Below, one piece after another: positions 1-9,382 of a stretch of 64,000 nucleotides of DNA; position 1 is the stretch's first letter; every line of letters begins with the position of its first letter. Made by a program: the position numbers and the translations under genes. The DNA comes from Hyphomicrobiaceae bacterium (GTDB taxonomy: Bacteria; Pseudomonadota; Alphaproteobacteria; Rhizobiales; Hyphomicrobiaceae), in the NCBI GenBank assembly GCA_021775735.1, contig JAJFHG010000068.1, positions 93,677 through 157,676 of the forward strand, given 5' to 3'. The notes beneath the pieces are model-generated. The model saw only the letters and a program-made list of their open reading frames with translations, had not been told where the DNA came from and ran no database searches.

Positions 1-1
1 T

Positions 2-2218
2 GCTGATAACAGCTACCGTTGGTTTGAATTGGAAGCAGCAAGCGTTGCCAGCAATGATCCGCGCACGCTGCGCTGCGTTGGCCTTTTGCGTGATGTGACG
101 GAAAGCAAGCGTGCACATGAGCGCCTAGTCCATGATGCTGTCCATGACAACCTGACAAACTTGCCTAATCGCTCTCTATTTTTGGATAGATTGTCCAATA
201 CGATTTTGCGCGCTGGCAAGGATGAAAGCGTGCGCCCTGCTGTCCTGTTTATTGATCTTGATAAGTTCAAGAGTGTGAACAGTTCATTCGGTTTGTTGGT
301 TGGCGACAGTCTGTTGCTGACAGTTGCGCGACGTTTGCAACGTCATCTGCAACCTGAAGATACGTTGGCGCGTGTCGGTGGCGACCAGTTTGCCATGATT
401 GTGTTGGGCGAGGAAGAGGCTGATGGACTGGCTAGTCTTGCCGAGCGATTGCGCCGTTCGTTGCGCAGCCCGATTAAGATTGCGGGTCAAGATATTGTAC
501 TTACGGGCTCAATGGGCATTGCTGTTTATGATAGCGATACGAAAAATGAGACCGAACTCCTCAAGAACGCAGAGCTTGCAATGTATCGCGCCAAGCGCGC
601 CGGCAGCGATCATATTGAATTGTTCCGCTCTGAGATGCGTGCAGATCGCGATGATCGCGTTGAAATTGAAAGCGACATGCGCAAAGCCCTTGAAAAGAAC
701 CAATTCAAGATTCTTTACCAGCCGATCTACACGCTTTCGACCGAAGAACTGGCAGGCTTTGAGGCACTCATACGCTGGGAACACCCCAAGTATGGCATGA
801 TGAATCCAACGCGGTTTGTGCCGATTGCAGAAGAATCAGACCTTATCGTCAAAATTGGATCGCATGTTCTGTTGCAGGCAGCGCGGGATGCAGCGCGCTG
901 GCATAAGGTCTTAACGACACGTGATGACACACCTCTATTCGTGAGCGTGAACGTGTCGTCGAAACAATTGTTCCGGCAAGATTTGGTTCAGGAAATCCGC
1001 CACATCTTAGGGCAAAATCTTGTGCCACGTGGCGCGCTTAAATTGGAAGTCACAGAATCCCTCGTGATGGAAAATCCAGAGCAGGCCGTTGAGATTCTTG
1101 GCTGGCTGAAAAGCGCCGGCGCTGAACTAACGCTTGATGATTTTGGCACCGGCTATTCCTCATTGTCTTATCTGCAGCGTTTTCCATTTGATGGCATTAA
1201 GATTGATCAGAGCTTTATCAAAGAGGGCGCTCAGTCCGGCGGCACTGGGGCGGTTCTCGTGCGCTCAATGGTTGCGATGGCACATGAACTTGAATTGAGC
1301 GTTGTTGCGGAAGGCGTTGAAGATCCTGACACCGCTGCTTTCCTGCGCTCCATCGGTAGTGAATATGCACAAGGCTTCTTTTATGGTGAGCCGATATCGC
1401 AGCGCGATGTCATTCAAATGTTGCGTATCATTGAGAAGTCAGAGCGCAAACGGAAGCCAGGTCGTCTGTTCAAGACACGGCGGCGTGATGCGCAAGACGG
1501 TGAACGCGAAACAACGGGTAAGCCGAACGCTGGCGTACCGCGTGACACGCAGGCAAACGAGAATGAGACGACAGGGCGTGTGGCGAAACCAACCGCTGAT
1601 CGTATGGCCATGGCCAAGCGGGCTGGAAAAGGAGATAATGGTACGCAGAAAAGCGCGGCACATGTTCATCCTCAACACCGCAAAAAAGGTGTTCCAGGTC
1701 GCGAGGTGCCGCTTCAGAATGGCACGGCGCGCCCTGCTAATGCTCCTGAGACCACGCAGCCACCACCGCTCCCGAACACAGCAGGAAATGGTGTGCTAAT
1801 TTCGAGTGCACCGGGTTCGGAGCCGCCGATACAACCGCCACGCTTGCCAGCTCAAGGGCCAACGTCGCCGCGTGCGCCAGCACCACAGCAGGCCATGTCG
1901 TCGACATCAATGCCGCACAAAGCGCCGACAACCAGCCATCCTAGTTCAAGGACACAACCACCTGCCCCGCCAAAGAATGGTGGTTTGTCTCAGTTGGCGC
2001 ACCAGTCGGCGTCCGCGCCAAAGTCAGCCCCTGCTCCGCAAGAGGTTCAAGATGTTGACGTACAAAGCTCCGCGGTTGACGACGTAGACTACTCCAAATT
2101 GCCACCCTCGATCGCAGATAGTCTGCGCCGTCTTGCTGGGAATTCCGCGCCAAAAACAGTGCCACCACCGTTGCCGGAGTCAGACGCCAAAGGACCATCA
2201 GGCAACCGCAAAGCCTAG
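2..2218 (+). CDS. PAS-GGDEF-EAL cyclic-di-GMP protein, 5' end outside window
   Basis: The 3' part of a cyclic-di-GMP signalling gene; the frame is open from base 2 and starts before the window. The first visible residues (WFELEA, then VGLLRDVTESK) look like the end of a PAS/PAC domain. A GGDEF domain follows with its signature changed to GGDQF (bases 377-391), so diguanylate cyclase activity is doubtful. The EAL domain keeps the phosphodiesterase motifs: FEALIRW, the EVTESLVME helix, DDFGTGYSSLSYL, KIDQSF, VAEGVED and QGFFYGEP. After the EAL domain, from about base 1430, there is a tail of roughly 250 residues rich in Pro, Ala, Ser and Thr and then Asp, probably disordered and of unknown role. 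I infer a phosphodiesterase in which the GGDEF domain may only bind GTP. It converges on the yqgE-like gene with a gap of 19 bases. Confidence 0.93.
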   Translation, partial: ADNSYRWFELEAASVASNDPRTLRCVGLLRDVTESKRAHERLVHDAVHDNLTNLPNRSLFLDRLSNTILRAGKDESVRPAVLFIDLDKFKSVNSSFGLLVGDSLLLTVARRLQRHLQPEDTLARVGGDQFAMIVLGEEEADGLASLAERLRRSLRSPIKIAGQDIVLTGSMGIAVYDSDTKNETELLKNAELAMYRAKRAGSDHIELFRSEMRADRDDRVEIESDMRKALEKNQFKILYQPIYTLSTEELAGFEALIRWEHPKYGMMNPTRFVPIAEESDLIVKIGSHVLLQAARDAARWHKVLTTRDDTPLFVSVNVSSKQLFRQDLVQEIRHILGQNLVPRGALKLEVTESLVMENPEQAVEILGWLKSAGAELTLDDFGTGYSSLSYLQRFPFDGIKIDQSFIKEGAQSGGTGAVLVRSMVAMAHELELSVVAEGVEDPDTAAFLRSIGSEYAQGFFYGEPISQRDVIQMLRIIEKSERKRKPGRLFKTRRRDAQDGERETTGKPNAGVPRDTQANENETTGRVAKPTADRMAMAKRAGKGDNGTQKSAAHVHPQHRKKGVPGREVPLQNGTARPANAPETTQPPPLPNTAGNGVLISSAPGSEPPIQPPRLPAQGPTSPRAPAPQQAMSSTSMPHKAPTTSHPSSRTQPPAPPKNGGLSQLAHQSASAPKSAPAPQEVQDVDVQSSAVDDVDYSKLPPSIADSLRRLAGNSAPKTVPPPLPESDAKGPSGNRKA

Positions 2219-2237
2219 GCTTTGAAACGCGCTGGCG

Positions 2238-2852
2238 TTAGGCATGGCCGGCGTCATTCACGAGGTGCAGAGGGTCAATGCCAATCTTGGCAAGCGCGCG
2301 ATCGTACTTTGAGTCGATGTCAGGATCAAAGATAAGATCTGGATCCGGGGGGCAGTGTAACCAGCCATTGGCTTGAATTTCACTTTCCAACTGACCGGAA
2401 GACCAGCCCGCATATCCAAGTGCGAGCATAGAGCGATCAGGCCCGGTGCCGCTGGCTATCGCTTTGAGGATATCAATTGACGCCGTCAAGCTGGTGTTAG
2501 CGTCAATTTCTAGTGTTGAGTTGTCGACAAAGTAATCGGTGCTGTGAAGGACAAAGCCACGGCCCGTTTCCACAGGCCCACCAAAATGGACATGTTTCTC
2601 CTCAATTGGTGTGGGCATGACAATTGCTTGATCAGAGGCTGTGATCTCAAGGCGTTCAAGCATGGTCTCGAATGTGATATTGTCAGCGTGATGATTGATA
2701 ATGAGCCCCATCGCACCTTCTTCGGAATGAGCGCACAAAAAGATCACAGTTTTTGCAAAGCGTTGATCGGACATTGAAGGCATCGCGATGAGGAGCTGGC
2801 CATCGAGAAAGTCCGTTAATTCAACATTTGATCGTTCAGAATGCTGGCTCAT
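2238..2852 (-). CDS. YqgE/AlgH family protein (UPF0301)
   Basis: A 204-residue protein of the UPF0301 (YqgE/AlgH) family, whose molecular role is not established. Family motifs are visible in order: [12 protein letters not shown] near the N-terminus, [27 protein letters not shown] and [15 protein letters not shown]. The length fits the family (about 185-205 residues). I chose the ATG at 2852 because the family begins shortly before the GQLLIAMP segment; the open frame extends 27 codons further upstream but that stretch has no family character. No strong Shine-Dalgarno sequence precedes the chosen start. It is probably transcribed alone, divergently from the DsbD-like gene. Confidence 0.9.
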   Translation of the reverse strand: MSQHSERSNVELTDFLDGQLLIAMPSMSDQRFAKTVIFLCAHSEEGAMGLIINHHADNITFETMLERLEITASDQAIVMPTPIEEKHVHFGGPVETGRGFVLHSTDYFVDNSTLEIDANTSLTASIDILKAIASGTGPDRSMLALGYAGWSSGQLESEIQANGWLHCPPDPDLIFDPDIDSKYDRALAKIGIDPLHLVNDAGHA

Positions 2853-3071
2853 TTGTGTGTTAGGCCTGACAAATCTACGTGATAGGTTGCGTATTGCGGA
2901 AACCGAAGTTGGCGGTGTTACGTAGACCAACAATGAGCCAAGATTTTAGCACCGTGCGAGATGGACGCAAGAGCCTGTCTTGTTGGTTACGTGTGGCTGT
3001 AGCGTAAAATGGCACACTAAGCAGACAATGTGCGAATGTAGGCAAAGATGTGAAAAGGATTTGTGTGTGCA

Positions 3072-3938
3072 ATGCAAACAGTCGCGAAGCGCTATTTCCG
3101 AGTTTTAGCATTGCTGAGTTTGAGCGGTGCGTTGCTGTTTGGGGGTGATGACGTCACCGCCAAGGATGGCGCATGGCAGCAAGCCTATAAGGTGCGCGCG
3201 CGCCTGATTACAGGTGGCACGGCAGATGCAGATGTGGCTACACGCTTGGCATTTGTACAACTTGAGCTGGAACCAGGCTGGAAAACCTATTGGAGTCACC
3301 CCGGAGAAGCAGGCGGGATTCCCCCTGAGTTTTTATGGCAGGGCTCGTCAAACCTTAAGACCGCCAAGGTGCTCTATCCAGCACCCGATCGTATGGCAGA
3401 AGATCTTGGTGATACGATTGGCTATAAAAGAAGCGTTATCTTTCCGCTGCGCTTAACGCCAGAGGATGTGGATAGTCCCATCAATCTGCACGTGGATTTA
3501 AGGTTCGGCATCTGCAAAGACATTTGCGTACCGTCCGAAGCAAAGTTCGATATTACGGTGCCTGCGCGCGACAGCCAATCGCTTCCCTCTGAATTTTTGG
3601 CAGCATTGGACGCTGTGCCGCGTGAAAGTGCAAGCCTTAGACCCAACGATCCAATGTTGCAGTCTGTCAATGCCGCGCAAAAAGAGGGAGACGTTTGGCG
3701 CATTGGCTTGACCACGAAGCATCAGTCTGAGGCAACGGACGCTGATCTGTTTTTAGAAGCGCCTGCCGGGCTGTTTGTCCCCGTGCCAAAGCGTGCAACT
3801 CAGGTACAAGATATCGGCCGAAGGGCATATGAAATTACGCTTTCAGATAGCGAATATCAGGCTCTTAAAGGTAAGGCCTTGAAGGCCACTGTTGTCGATG
3901 GCTTTGGTGCTTCGCAATCTGAATTTGTGCTGCGCTAA
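3072..3938 (+). CDS. Periplasmic DsbD N-terminal-like domain protein
   Basis: A 288-residue exported protein resembling the N-terminal (alpha) domain of DsbD/ScsB thiol:disulfide reductases. The N-terminus is a signal peptide (basic QTVAKRYFR followed by a Leu/Ala-rich core). The mature part carries GWKTYWSHPGEAGGIPPEF and the Cys pair in FGICKDICVP, the redox pair position known from DsbD_N domains. There is no membrane domain and no thioredoxin domain, so it is a stand-alone form; a membrane partner is not encoded nearby. I infer that it accepts or donates electrons in the periplasm. ATG 3072 is preferred over GTG 3063 because AAAGGA lies too close to the latter. The peroxiredoxin gene follows in the same direction after about 100 bases. 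Confidence 0.82.
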   Translation: MQTVAKRYFRVLALLSLSGALLFGGDDVTAKDGAWQQAYKVRARLITGGTADADVATRLAFVQLELEPGWKTYWSHPGEAGGIPPEFLWQGSSNLKTAKVLYPAPDRMAEDLGDTIGYKRSVIFPLRLTPEDVDSPINLHVDLRFGICKDICVPSEAKFDITVPARDSQSLPSEFLAALDAVPRESASLRPNDPMLQSVNAAQKEGDVWRIGLTTKHQSEATDADLFLEAPAGLFVPVPKRATQVQDIGRRAYEITLSDSEYQALKGKALKATVVDGFGASQSEFVLR

Positions 3939-4039
3939 GCGCAAGCAAGGCGGCACTCAGAAAACCCACGCAAGGTAATAAAAACGGTCTACAAAGGACC
4001 CTGGCAATATTTAGTACACCACACGAAGGAGGATAGTGC

Positions 4040-4537
4040 ATGGCTTTGAAAGTCGGCGACACAGTTCCAGATGCAGAGTTTTTTGTCATGAATGCTGATG
4101 GGCCAGGCAAGACAACAACATCGGATGTGTTCTCAGGCAAGAAGGTTGTTCTGTTCGCTGTGCCTGGCGCTTATACGCCAACGTGTGATCAACAGCACAT
4201 GCCGGGTTTTGTTTCCCGCATTGATGAACTTAAATCCAAAGGCTATGACACCGTCGCGTGCACGTCTGTCAATGACGTCTTCGTATTGGCCCGTTGGGCG
4301 AAAGATACAAATGCTGAGGGCAAAGTTCTGATGTTAGGTGATGGTGCGGCGGACTTTGCCAAAAAAGTCGGTTTAGACATCGACTTGTCAGATTTTGGTC
4401 TGGGCGTCCGGTCCAAGCGATATGCAATGGTCGTGGATGATGGCGTGGTCAAGCTGCTCAATGTTGAGGATGCGCCACCTGAACATGGCGTCTCAAGTGC
4501 TGAGACAGTTTGTTCAGCGATTGAGATGGGTCTCTAA
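4040..4537 (+). CDS. Peroxiredoxin (Prx5/redoxin family)
   Basis: A 165-residue cytoplasmic peroxiredoxin that reduces peroxides using a reactive cysteine. The peroxidatic site is [16 protein letters not shown] with Cys49; further Cys lie in VACTSV and near the C-terminus (ETVCSAI). The Prx5 hallmarks [12 protein letters not shown] at the start and ARWAKD in the middle are present, and length is typical. A strong ribosome binding site, AAGGAGG, sits eight bases before the ATG. Its last four bases overlap the 3' end of rnhA on the other strand (4534-4537), an unusually tight convergent arrangement. A peroxiredoxin beside the ispH-thrB-rnhA group is common in Hyphomicrobiales. Confidence 0.93.
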   Translation: MALKVGDTVPDAEFFVMNADGPGKTTTSDVFSGKKVVLFAVPGAYTPTCDQQHMPGFVSRIDELKSKGYDTVACTSVNDVFVLARWAKDTNAEGKVLMLGDGAADFAKKVGLDIDLSDFGLGVRSKRYAMVVDDGVVKLLNVEDAPPEHGVSSAETVCSAIEMGL

Positions 4538-5019
4538 CACCCCTCTTCGTCTCGTTCGTCAACGTGTTCGGCCATTCCTTGGCGTGCAAGTTCATCGGCG
4601 CGCTCATTTTCGGGATGGCCGGCATGGCCCTTGACCCAGTGCCATGACACGTCATGACAATCGCGTGCCTCATCCAGACGTTGCCAGAGATCAACATTCT
4701 TCACCGGTTTTTTATCAGCCGTTTTCCAACCGCGTTTTTTCCAATTGTGAATCCATTCCGAAATACCCTTCATCACATACGTGCTATCGGTGTGAAGTGC
4801 GACACGGCTTGGTTTTTTCAGTGCTTCGAGGGCAGAGATCGCTGCAAATAATTCCATCTTATTGTTGGTGGTTTCGCTGGCACCACCTTTCATCTCCTTG
4901 CGGTGCTGCCCGGACATTAAAATAGCACCCCACCCACCAGGGCCGGGATTTCCTGAACAGGCACCATCGGTATAGATGGTGATCAGATCTTCATCAGACT
5001 TTGTCGTAGAGCTGCTCAT
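4534..5019 (-). CDS. rnhA: Ribonuclease HI
   Basis: A 161-residue RNase HI that cuts the RNA strand of RNA-DNA hybrids. The four acidic catalytic positions are visible: [16 protein letters not shown] (first Asp), [13 protein letters not shown] (Glu), [14 protein letters not shown] (second Asp) and ENERADELA (last Asp), plus the [12 protein letters not shown] loop. Length is standard. It is the third gene of the ispH-thrB-rnhA group: its ATG overlaps the thrB stop (ATGA at 5016-5019), implying translational coupling. Its stop overlaps the convergent peroxiredoxin stop. Confidence 0.97.
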   Translation of the reverse strand: MSSSTTKSDEDLITIYTDGACSGNPGPGGWGAILMSGQHRKEMKGGASETTNNKMELFAAISALEALKKPSRVALHTDSTYVMKGISEWIHNWKKRGWKTADKKPVKNVDLWQRLDEARDCHDVSWHWVKGHAGHPENERADELARQGMAEHVDERDEEGC

Positions 5020-5987
5020 GCGTTTGTTTTTAAGCCATAGCTGTCAGGCGTGGTGACCTGTTGGTGAAATTGAAGCCGCTTTAAAAAGTGGTGCGGGTCG
5101 TGTGGCCGCACGAGTGCATCCTGCTTGGTGTTCAACCAATCATATGCCCGCGTCAGCAAAAAACGCGTGGCGGCGCCACGACAAAGGGTCGGAAGGGACG
5201 CGCACTCATTTGAAGAAAGCGGACGTTCACTTTGATAGCCAGCCAACAGTGCAGCTCCGTGATCCTTAATAAACTGGTCGGAATTATCGAAGCACCAGGC
5301 ATTGAGACAGATTGCGACATCGAGGGCAAACGCATCATTGCAGGCAAAATAAAAATCGATCAAACCTGAAAGTTTATCGTTCAGAAAGAACACATTATCC
5401 GGGAATAAATCAGCATGTATAATTCCGGTCTCAAGATCATTGGGCCAATTCTCATCCAGCCAATTCAGCTCATCTGCAACCAATTGCGAAAAGCCGGGCG
5501 TTATGGCATCCGCATCGTTCTTGAATTTGGCGAACAGCGGGCGCCAGCCTGCAAGCCCCAACGTATTGGGACGTGTAAGTGTGTAGGATTTTCCGGCGTG
5601 GTGAAGACGCGCCAGAGTTTGCCCGAGATCACGGCAATGTGTAGCGGTTGGCGAATGAATGCAGAAACCTTCCAGAAACGAGACAATGGCAGCCGCACGT
5701 CCAGCGAGCTCTGTGACTTGTTCACCGCTGGCTGATTTGATTGGCGTCGGACAGGCAATACCGTTGGCGGCCAGATGATCCAGCAGGCCTAGGAAGAATG
5801 GCAAGTCGGCGCGGTCTACGCGCTGTTCATAGAGGGTGAGGATGTAGCGGCCGGTTGTGGTCACGACGAAGTAATTGGTATTTTCAACGCCCTCAGCGAT
5901 GCCCTTAAAGGATACCAGGTCCCCCAAGCCATGATTGGCCACAAAAGCCTTGAGTTCGATATCGTCAACGTCTGTGTAAACGGCCAT
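5016..5987 (-). CDS. thrB: Homoserine kinase, APH-fold type (ThrB)
   Basis: A 323-residue homoserine kinase of the aminoglycoside-phosphotransferase fold, which phosphorylates homoserine on the way to threonine. It starts [15 protein letters not shown], the usual opening of this proteobacterial form, followed by the GVENTNYFV nucleotide loop segment. The catalytic loop is [14 protein letters not shown] (HxD...N) and the metal-binding segment is [11 protein letters not shown]. It is not the GHMP-type homoserine kinase of enterobacteria. It lies between ispH and rnhA, overlapping rnhA by four bases, an order widespread in alphaproteobacteria. Confidence 0.95.
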   Translation of the reverse strand: MAVYTDVDDIELKAFVANHGLGDLVSFKGIAEGVENTNYFVVTTTGRYILTLYEQRVDRADLPFFLGLLDHLAANGIACPTPIKSASGEQVTELAGRAAAIVSFLEGFCIHSPTATHCRDLGQTLARLHHAGKSYTLTRPNTLGLAGWRPLFAKFKNDADAITPGFSQLVADELNWLDENWPNDLETGIIHADLFPDNVFFLNDKLSGLIDFYFACNDAFALDVAICLNAWCFDNSDQFIKDHGAALLAGYQSERPLSSNECASLPTLCRGAATRFLLTRAYDWLNTKQDALVRPHDPHHFLKRLQFHQQVTTPDSYGLKTNA

Positions 5988-6038
5988 GGAATTGCGATCA
6001 GATCAGTGTGTTTGAGAGTGTTGGACTAGGCTCTAGAT

Positions 6039-7052
6039 TTAAGGGTCTGCGGCGGCAACGTCACGCAATTCACGAGGTACATTGAAAGCGATCGACTCGT
6101 CAGCCGTTGATACGCTTTCTATAGACACTTCATAGCGTGCTTCAAGCGCGGCGACGACCTCGTTGACAAGTAATTCTGGAGCAGAAGCACCCGCGGTGAT
6201 ACCGACAGCCTGGGCTGCATCCATGACGTCCCACGGAATGTCTTTTGCCCGCTGGATCAAAAGCCCCTTGGGACAACCTGCGCGCTCTGCCACTTCAACA
6301 AGGCGCAGCGAATTGGAACTGTTAGGTGCGCCAACGACCAACATGCAATCAACATGATTGGCAATGGCCTTAACTGCAGCCTGTCGGTTGGTTGTTGCGT
6401 AGCAGATGTCTTCTTTGCCTGGTTCTTTGATGGCCGGAAAGCGACGCTTTAAAACAGCGACAATTTCTGCTGTATCATCAACCGACAAGGTTGTTTGGGT
6501 CACATAGGCGAGTTTGTCTGCCGCTGGCGGCTGATAGCTTTCTGCATCTGCTGCTGTTTCAATCAACTTTACCGCGCCATCGGGAAGCTGGCCAATGGTG
6601 CCGATCACCTCAGGGTGGCCATCATGACCAATCAAAAGGATGTCCAAGCCTTGTGCAAAATGACGTGCGGCCTCGTTGTGAACTTTGAACACCAGCGGGC
6701 AGGTCGCATCGATCGCAAACATGTTGCGTGACTTTGCAGCGGCAGGTACGGCCTTAGCTACACCATGTGCTGAAAAAATCACCGGCTGGTTGGTTTCCGG
6801 GATCTCGTCGAGCTCTTCCACAAAAACGGCACCTTTTTGGCGCAAACTCTCAACTACAAACTGATTGTGCACAATCTCGTGGCGGACATAGACCGGGGCA
6901 CCGTATTTTTTGAGCGCCAACTCAACGATTTGGATGGCGCGGTCCACACCGGCACAAAAGCCACGTGGGGCGGCCAGCCGCAGGGTTAACGCCCGCCTCG
7001 GTTTGGCCTTAGAACGTTGATCAATTTGCGGGCCTGAAAGGCTATCGGTCAT
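6039..7052 (-). CDS. ispH: 4-hydroxy-3-methylbut-2-enyl diphosphate reductase
   Basis: The last enzyme of the non-mevalonate (MEP) pathway: it reduces HMBPP to isopentenyl and dimethylallyl diphosphate using a 4Fe-4S cluster. Three cluster cysteines are visible: [12 protein letters not shown] (about Cys33), [11 protein letters not shown] (about Cys118) and [11 protein letters not shown] (about Cys217). [12 protein letters not shown] and FSAHGVAK are also family motifs. With the ATG at 7052 the protein is 337 residues; an upstream in-frame TTG at 7070 is less likely. It heads the ispH-thrB-rnhA group and is divergent from the lipoprotein gene at 7248. Confidence 0.97.
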   Translation of the reverse strand: MTDSLSGPQIDQRSKAKPRRALTLRLAAPRGFCAGVDRAIQIVELALKKYGAPVYVRHEIVHNQFVVESLRQKGAVFVEELDEIPETNQPVIFSAHGVAKAVPAAAKSRNMFAIDATCPLVFKVHNEAARHFAQGLDILLIGHDGHPEVIGTIGQLPDGAVKLIETAADAESYQPPAADKLAYVTQTTLSVDDTAEIVAVLKRRFPAIKEPGKEDICYATTNRQAAVKAIANHVDCMLVVGAPNSSNSLRLVEVAERAGCPKGLLIQRAKDIPWDVMDAAQAVGITAGASAPELLVNEVVAALEARYEVSIESVSTADESIAFNVPRELRDVAAADP

Positions 7053-7247
7053 GGGCTTCTTTGGGGGCAAATCGGGTGGCTATTGTAAGGAAACAGGGCT
7101 GGTCTCGGTGTACTGGGAGTAACTCTGATGGATTGTTTCGCGGCCTTGTTTGGGGACATATGATAATGGTCGGAGACGATTCGGTCGCTTGTGTTGCATG
7201 CGAGATGACGCTTTGTGAATGACGATTATGCGGGTAGGACAATAAGG

Positions 7248-7928
7248 ATGCAATCTATCATCCAAATTCGACAAATTAGGGCTGGAGCGCAACGCGTTTT
7301 GGCGCCGGTGCTGTTGGTGATGACCACGGTGTTAGCAGGCTGCGGGCTGCCCTCATTAACGTCTGGATTTGGCGGCTCGTCTGCCCCGCCACCAACGTCA
7401 ACGGCTGGCCTTAGTGAAGAGCAGCTCCTTGCCGCCGCGCAAAATAGTACAGCAGGCGGACCGTCGGCGCCGCTTGACACCGGCTCCATTTCGCCTGGCT
7501 GCCCGAAATTTGTGGTCTGGCCGCAAGAAAACAATTTCACTGTTTATGAGCCAGGTCGAGAAGGCGATGGTTTGGCAGTGATGCATCGTGGTGAAATCAC
7601 ACAAACCAAACGCGAATGCACGATTGGGCCTGGCCAAGTCTCAGTCCGTTATGGCTTCTCTGGCCGTGTCCTGCTCGGCCCGCGTGGTCGCTCAGGTCAG
7701 GTTACACTACCGCTTGATGTCAAAGTAACGGACAACAGCCGCAAAGAGATTGCTAAGGACGCGCTCACCGTCAATACAGATGTCGCGGTTGAAAACCCCA
7801 TCGGATACTTCTCCGCTGTGCGAACGATCACATTCCCTGTACCGGAAGGTGCACGTCCTGGTGATTTGGAAGTGCGCGTTGGGTTTCACAAAAAACCCAC
7901 TAATACGTCCGGGCGGCCTGCTGGTTGA
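7248..7928 (+). CDS. Conserved lipoprotein of unknown function
   Basis: A 226-residue predicted lipoprotein. The N-terminus has a signal sequence ending in the lipobox VLAGC, so the mature protein would begin at that Cys and be anchored in a membrane facing the periplasm. After a Ser/Pro/Gly linker comes a globular part with CPKFVVWPQENNF, ECTIGPGQVSVRYGFSGRV and VRTITFPVPEG; two Cys in this region could form a disulfide. I do not recognise a named domain. ATG 7248 is preferred over the upstream GTG because it places the signal peptide correctly and TAGGA lies upstream. It stands alone, divergent from ispH. Confidence 0.8.
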   Translation: MQSIIQIRQIRAGAQRVLAPVLLVMTTVLAGCGLPSLTSGFGGSSAPPPTSTAGLSEEQLLAAAQNSTAGGPSAPLDTGSISPGCPKFVVWPQENNFTVYEPGREGDGLAVMHRGEITQTKRECTIGPGQVSVRYGFSGRVLLGPRGRSGQVTLPLDVKVTDNSRKEIAKDALTVNTDVAVENPIGYFSAVRTITFPVPEGARPGDLEVRVGFHKKPTNTSGRPAG

Positions 7929-8055
7929 GTCCATGGATTAGCTGCGGGGGATTGGCTGCGGGTTTTTCGGCGCGCATCGTGTAATCTTCTATGGGTACTG
8001 GTCGGGGGCCTGTACCGAGGCACTGCATACGCATGCCCGGCATGCGAAACGCCAT
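7900..8055 (-). CDS. Possible small protein (about 51 residues)
   Basis: A short frame on the minus strand between the atp terminator and the lipoprotein gene. The ATG at 8055 has a good ribosome binding site (GGGAGG about six bases upstream). The sequence starts MAFRMPGMRMQCLGTG and continues with RPVPIEDYTMRAEKP. It overlaps the end of the convergent lipoprotein gene by about 29 bases. No family is recognised and the start lies only about 12 bases beyond the atp terminator hairpin, so transcription would need its own promoter or read-through. Low confidence that it is expressed. Confidence 0.25.
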   Translation of the reverse strand: MAFRMPGMRMQCLGTGPRPVPIEDYTMRAEKPAANPPQLIHGLNQQAARTY

Positions 8056-8066
8056 CGCAGCCTCCC

Positions 8067-8096
8067 AATAAAAAAGGCCAGGCACAAGGCCTGGCC
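8067..8096 (-). terminator. Rho-independent terminator of the atp operon
   Basis: Read on the minus strand, an 8-bp perfect stem (GGCCAGGC/GCCTGGCC) with a 5-base loop is followed by TTTTTTATT. It lies about 150 bases after the atpF stop codon and closes the atpIBEF'F operon. Confidence 0.85.
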
Positions 8097-8100
8097 AGAG

Positions 8101-8120
8101 TTAAATCCTCCCGGATTTAA
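8101..8120. repeat. Perfect 8-bp inverted repeat in the atp 3' untranslated region
   Basis: TTAAATCC and GGATTTAA flank a 4-base loop. On the minus strand this AT-rich hairpin comes just before the terminator stem, giving tandem hairpins at the mRNA 3' end. It may protect the transcript from exonucleases; that role is inference. Confidence 0.6.
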
Positions 8121-8247
8121 AACTTTGAAATTTATGCTCAATTCTGAGCCGTTTCTTATTTGGGTTTTTCTTACTTTGTTTTTCGCAAAGGTGGGGTTTG
8201 GCGCGCGTTAGATTTCCTGCACGCCCGATAGATAATTTTCCCCAGCC

Positions 8248-8757
8248 TTAGTTCAGTTTGCCTTTGAGGTCGCGTAGCGCCTCATCAATAAGCTTGTCGC
8301 CGGTGCCCGCAGCCACTTTGCCTTTGAGGATCGTTTCAGCTGCGCTGACAGCCGCGTCAACCGCGGCGCGACGGACATCAGTTAAAGCCTGTGTTTCCGC
8401 GCGGGCAATTTTTTCTTCAGCCAACCTGGTGCGACGTTCAAGCGATTCAGCTGTCGCCTTGCGCGTTTCTTCGGCCAGAGCGTTTGCTTCGTGCTTTGCC
8501 TGTTCAATGATGATTTTAGCTTCATCATCCGCTTCGCGTGCTTTGCGCTGATAGTCGGCAAGCAGTTCCTGAGCTTCTTCGCGCAACTTACGGGCATCAT
8601 CAAGCTCAGTGCGGATTTTGTCAGCGCGATCATCCAACGCGCCTGTAATCATCTTTGGCACACCTTTGTAGAACAAGACGGCAAAGAACAGCAGGAATGA
8701 AATCAGAACCCAGAATTCAGCGGTGGACGGGTCCAGGCTAACGGCTAACGGAAACAT
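8248..8757 (-). CDS. atpF: ATP synthase F0 subunit b
   Basis: A 169-residue b subunit of the F0 sector, forming half of the peripheral stalk that holds F1 against the membrane rotor. One N-terminal membrane helix (STAEFWVLISFLLFFAVLFY) is followed by a long charged coiled coil (RADKIRTELDDARKLREEAQ and onwards) and an Ala-rich end. It is the last gene of atpI-B-E-F'-F and follows the b' gene by nine bases. F1 genes are absent, as expected for alphaproteobacteria, where F1 forms a separate operon. Confidence 0.97.
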   Translation of the reverse strand: MFPLAVSLDPSTAEFWVLISFLLFFAVLFYKGVPKMITGALDDRADKIRTELDDARKLREEAQELLADYQRKAREADDEAKIIIEQAKHEANALAEETRKATAESLERRTRLAEEKIARAETQALTDVRRAAVDAAVSAAETILKGKVAAGTGDKLIDEALRDLKGKLN

Positions 8758-8766
8758 AGCGACCTC

Positions 8767-9342
8767 TTAGTCTTGCGAGTTGGCTGGCAACGCGCTTTTA
8801 GCTTCATCAGCACTGACCGTGTCTCCAACCAACTTTGCAACGATTGCGACAGCCGTATCAGCGGCAATTGTATTGACGCCCTGAAGGGCTTTCGTTTTTG
8901 TTTCTGCGATCCGCGCTTCGGCCTCGGTTAGCTTGGCGGAAATTTGGTCTTCCACCTTGGCTTGTTCTTTGGCGACTTCAGCGTTGAGAACTTCACGTTC
9001 TTTGTTGGCAATGCTGGAGGCATTGGAGCGCGCATCAGCTAGCGCTTTTTCATAACCATTGAGCGCTTTGTCGGTCTCGTCCTTGAGTCGCTCTGCAGCA
9101 TCAAAGTCACGTTGGATGCGGTCACGGCGTTCTTCGATTACTTCACTGACGCGTGGTAGTGCTACCCGAGACAGGATGATGTAGAGCGCGCCAAAGGAAA
9201 GTGCCAGCCAGAATAGCTGTGGTGCAAAGTGTGCAGGATCAAGCGGTGGGAAAGCTTTTGCGTGGCCCGCATCGTGGGGCACTTCAGTTCCCGTACTTAG
9301 ATCATGTGGCGCATCAGAGCCGGTGGTGACGGTATTAGCCAT
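8767..9342 (-). CDS. atpF': ATP synthase F0 subunit b'
   Basis: A 191-residue second b-type subunit. It has an N-terminal soluble extension of about 35 residues containing His (HDLSTGTEVPHDAGHAKAFP), then the membrane helix HFAPQLFWLALSFGALYIIL, the segment VALPRVSEVIEERRDRIQRD and a long coiled coil. The b/b' heterodimer is typical of photosynthetic bacteria and alphaproteobacteria. It lies between atpE and atpF; the preceding gap of 105 bases contains a marked stem-loop. Confidence 0.96.
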   Translation of the reverse strand: MANTVTTGSDAPHDLSTGTEVPHDAGHAKAFPPLDPAHFAPQLFWLALSFGALYIILSRVALPRVSEVIEERRDRIQRDFDAAERLKDETDKALNGYEKALADARSNASSIANKEREVLNAEVAKEQAKVEDQISAKLTEAEARIAETKTKALQGVNTIAADTAVAIVAKLVGDTVSADEAKSALPANSQD

Positions 9343-9382
9343 GCCGAAAACCTAGTTTTGAATTTCGTATAAAGATGCAAAG

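Larger units (their letters stand above)
7929..8247. other. Intergenic stretch holding the atp 3' structures
   Basis: No confident gene lies here. It holds the rho-independent terminator of the atp operon (8067-8096), a second perfect hairpin next to it (8101-8120), and the doubtful small frame at 7900-8055. The bases 8121-8247 are T-rich on the plus strand and show no convincing coding frame. Confidence 0.6.
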
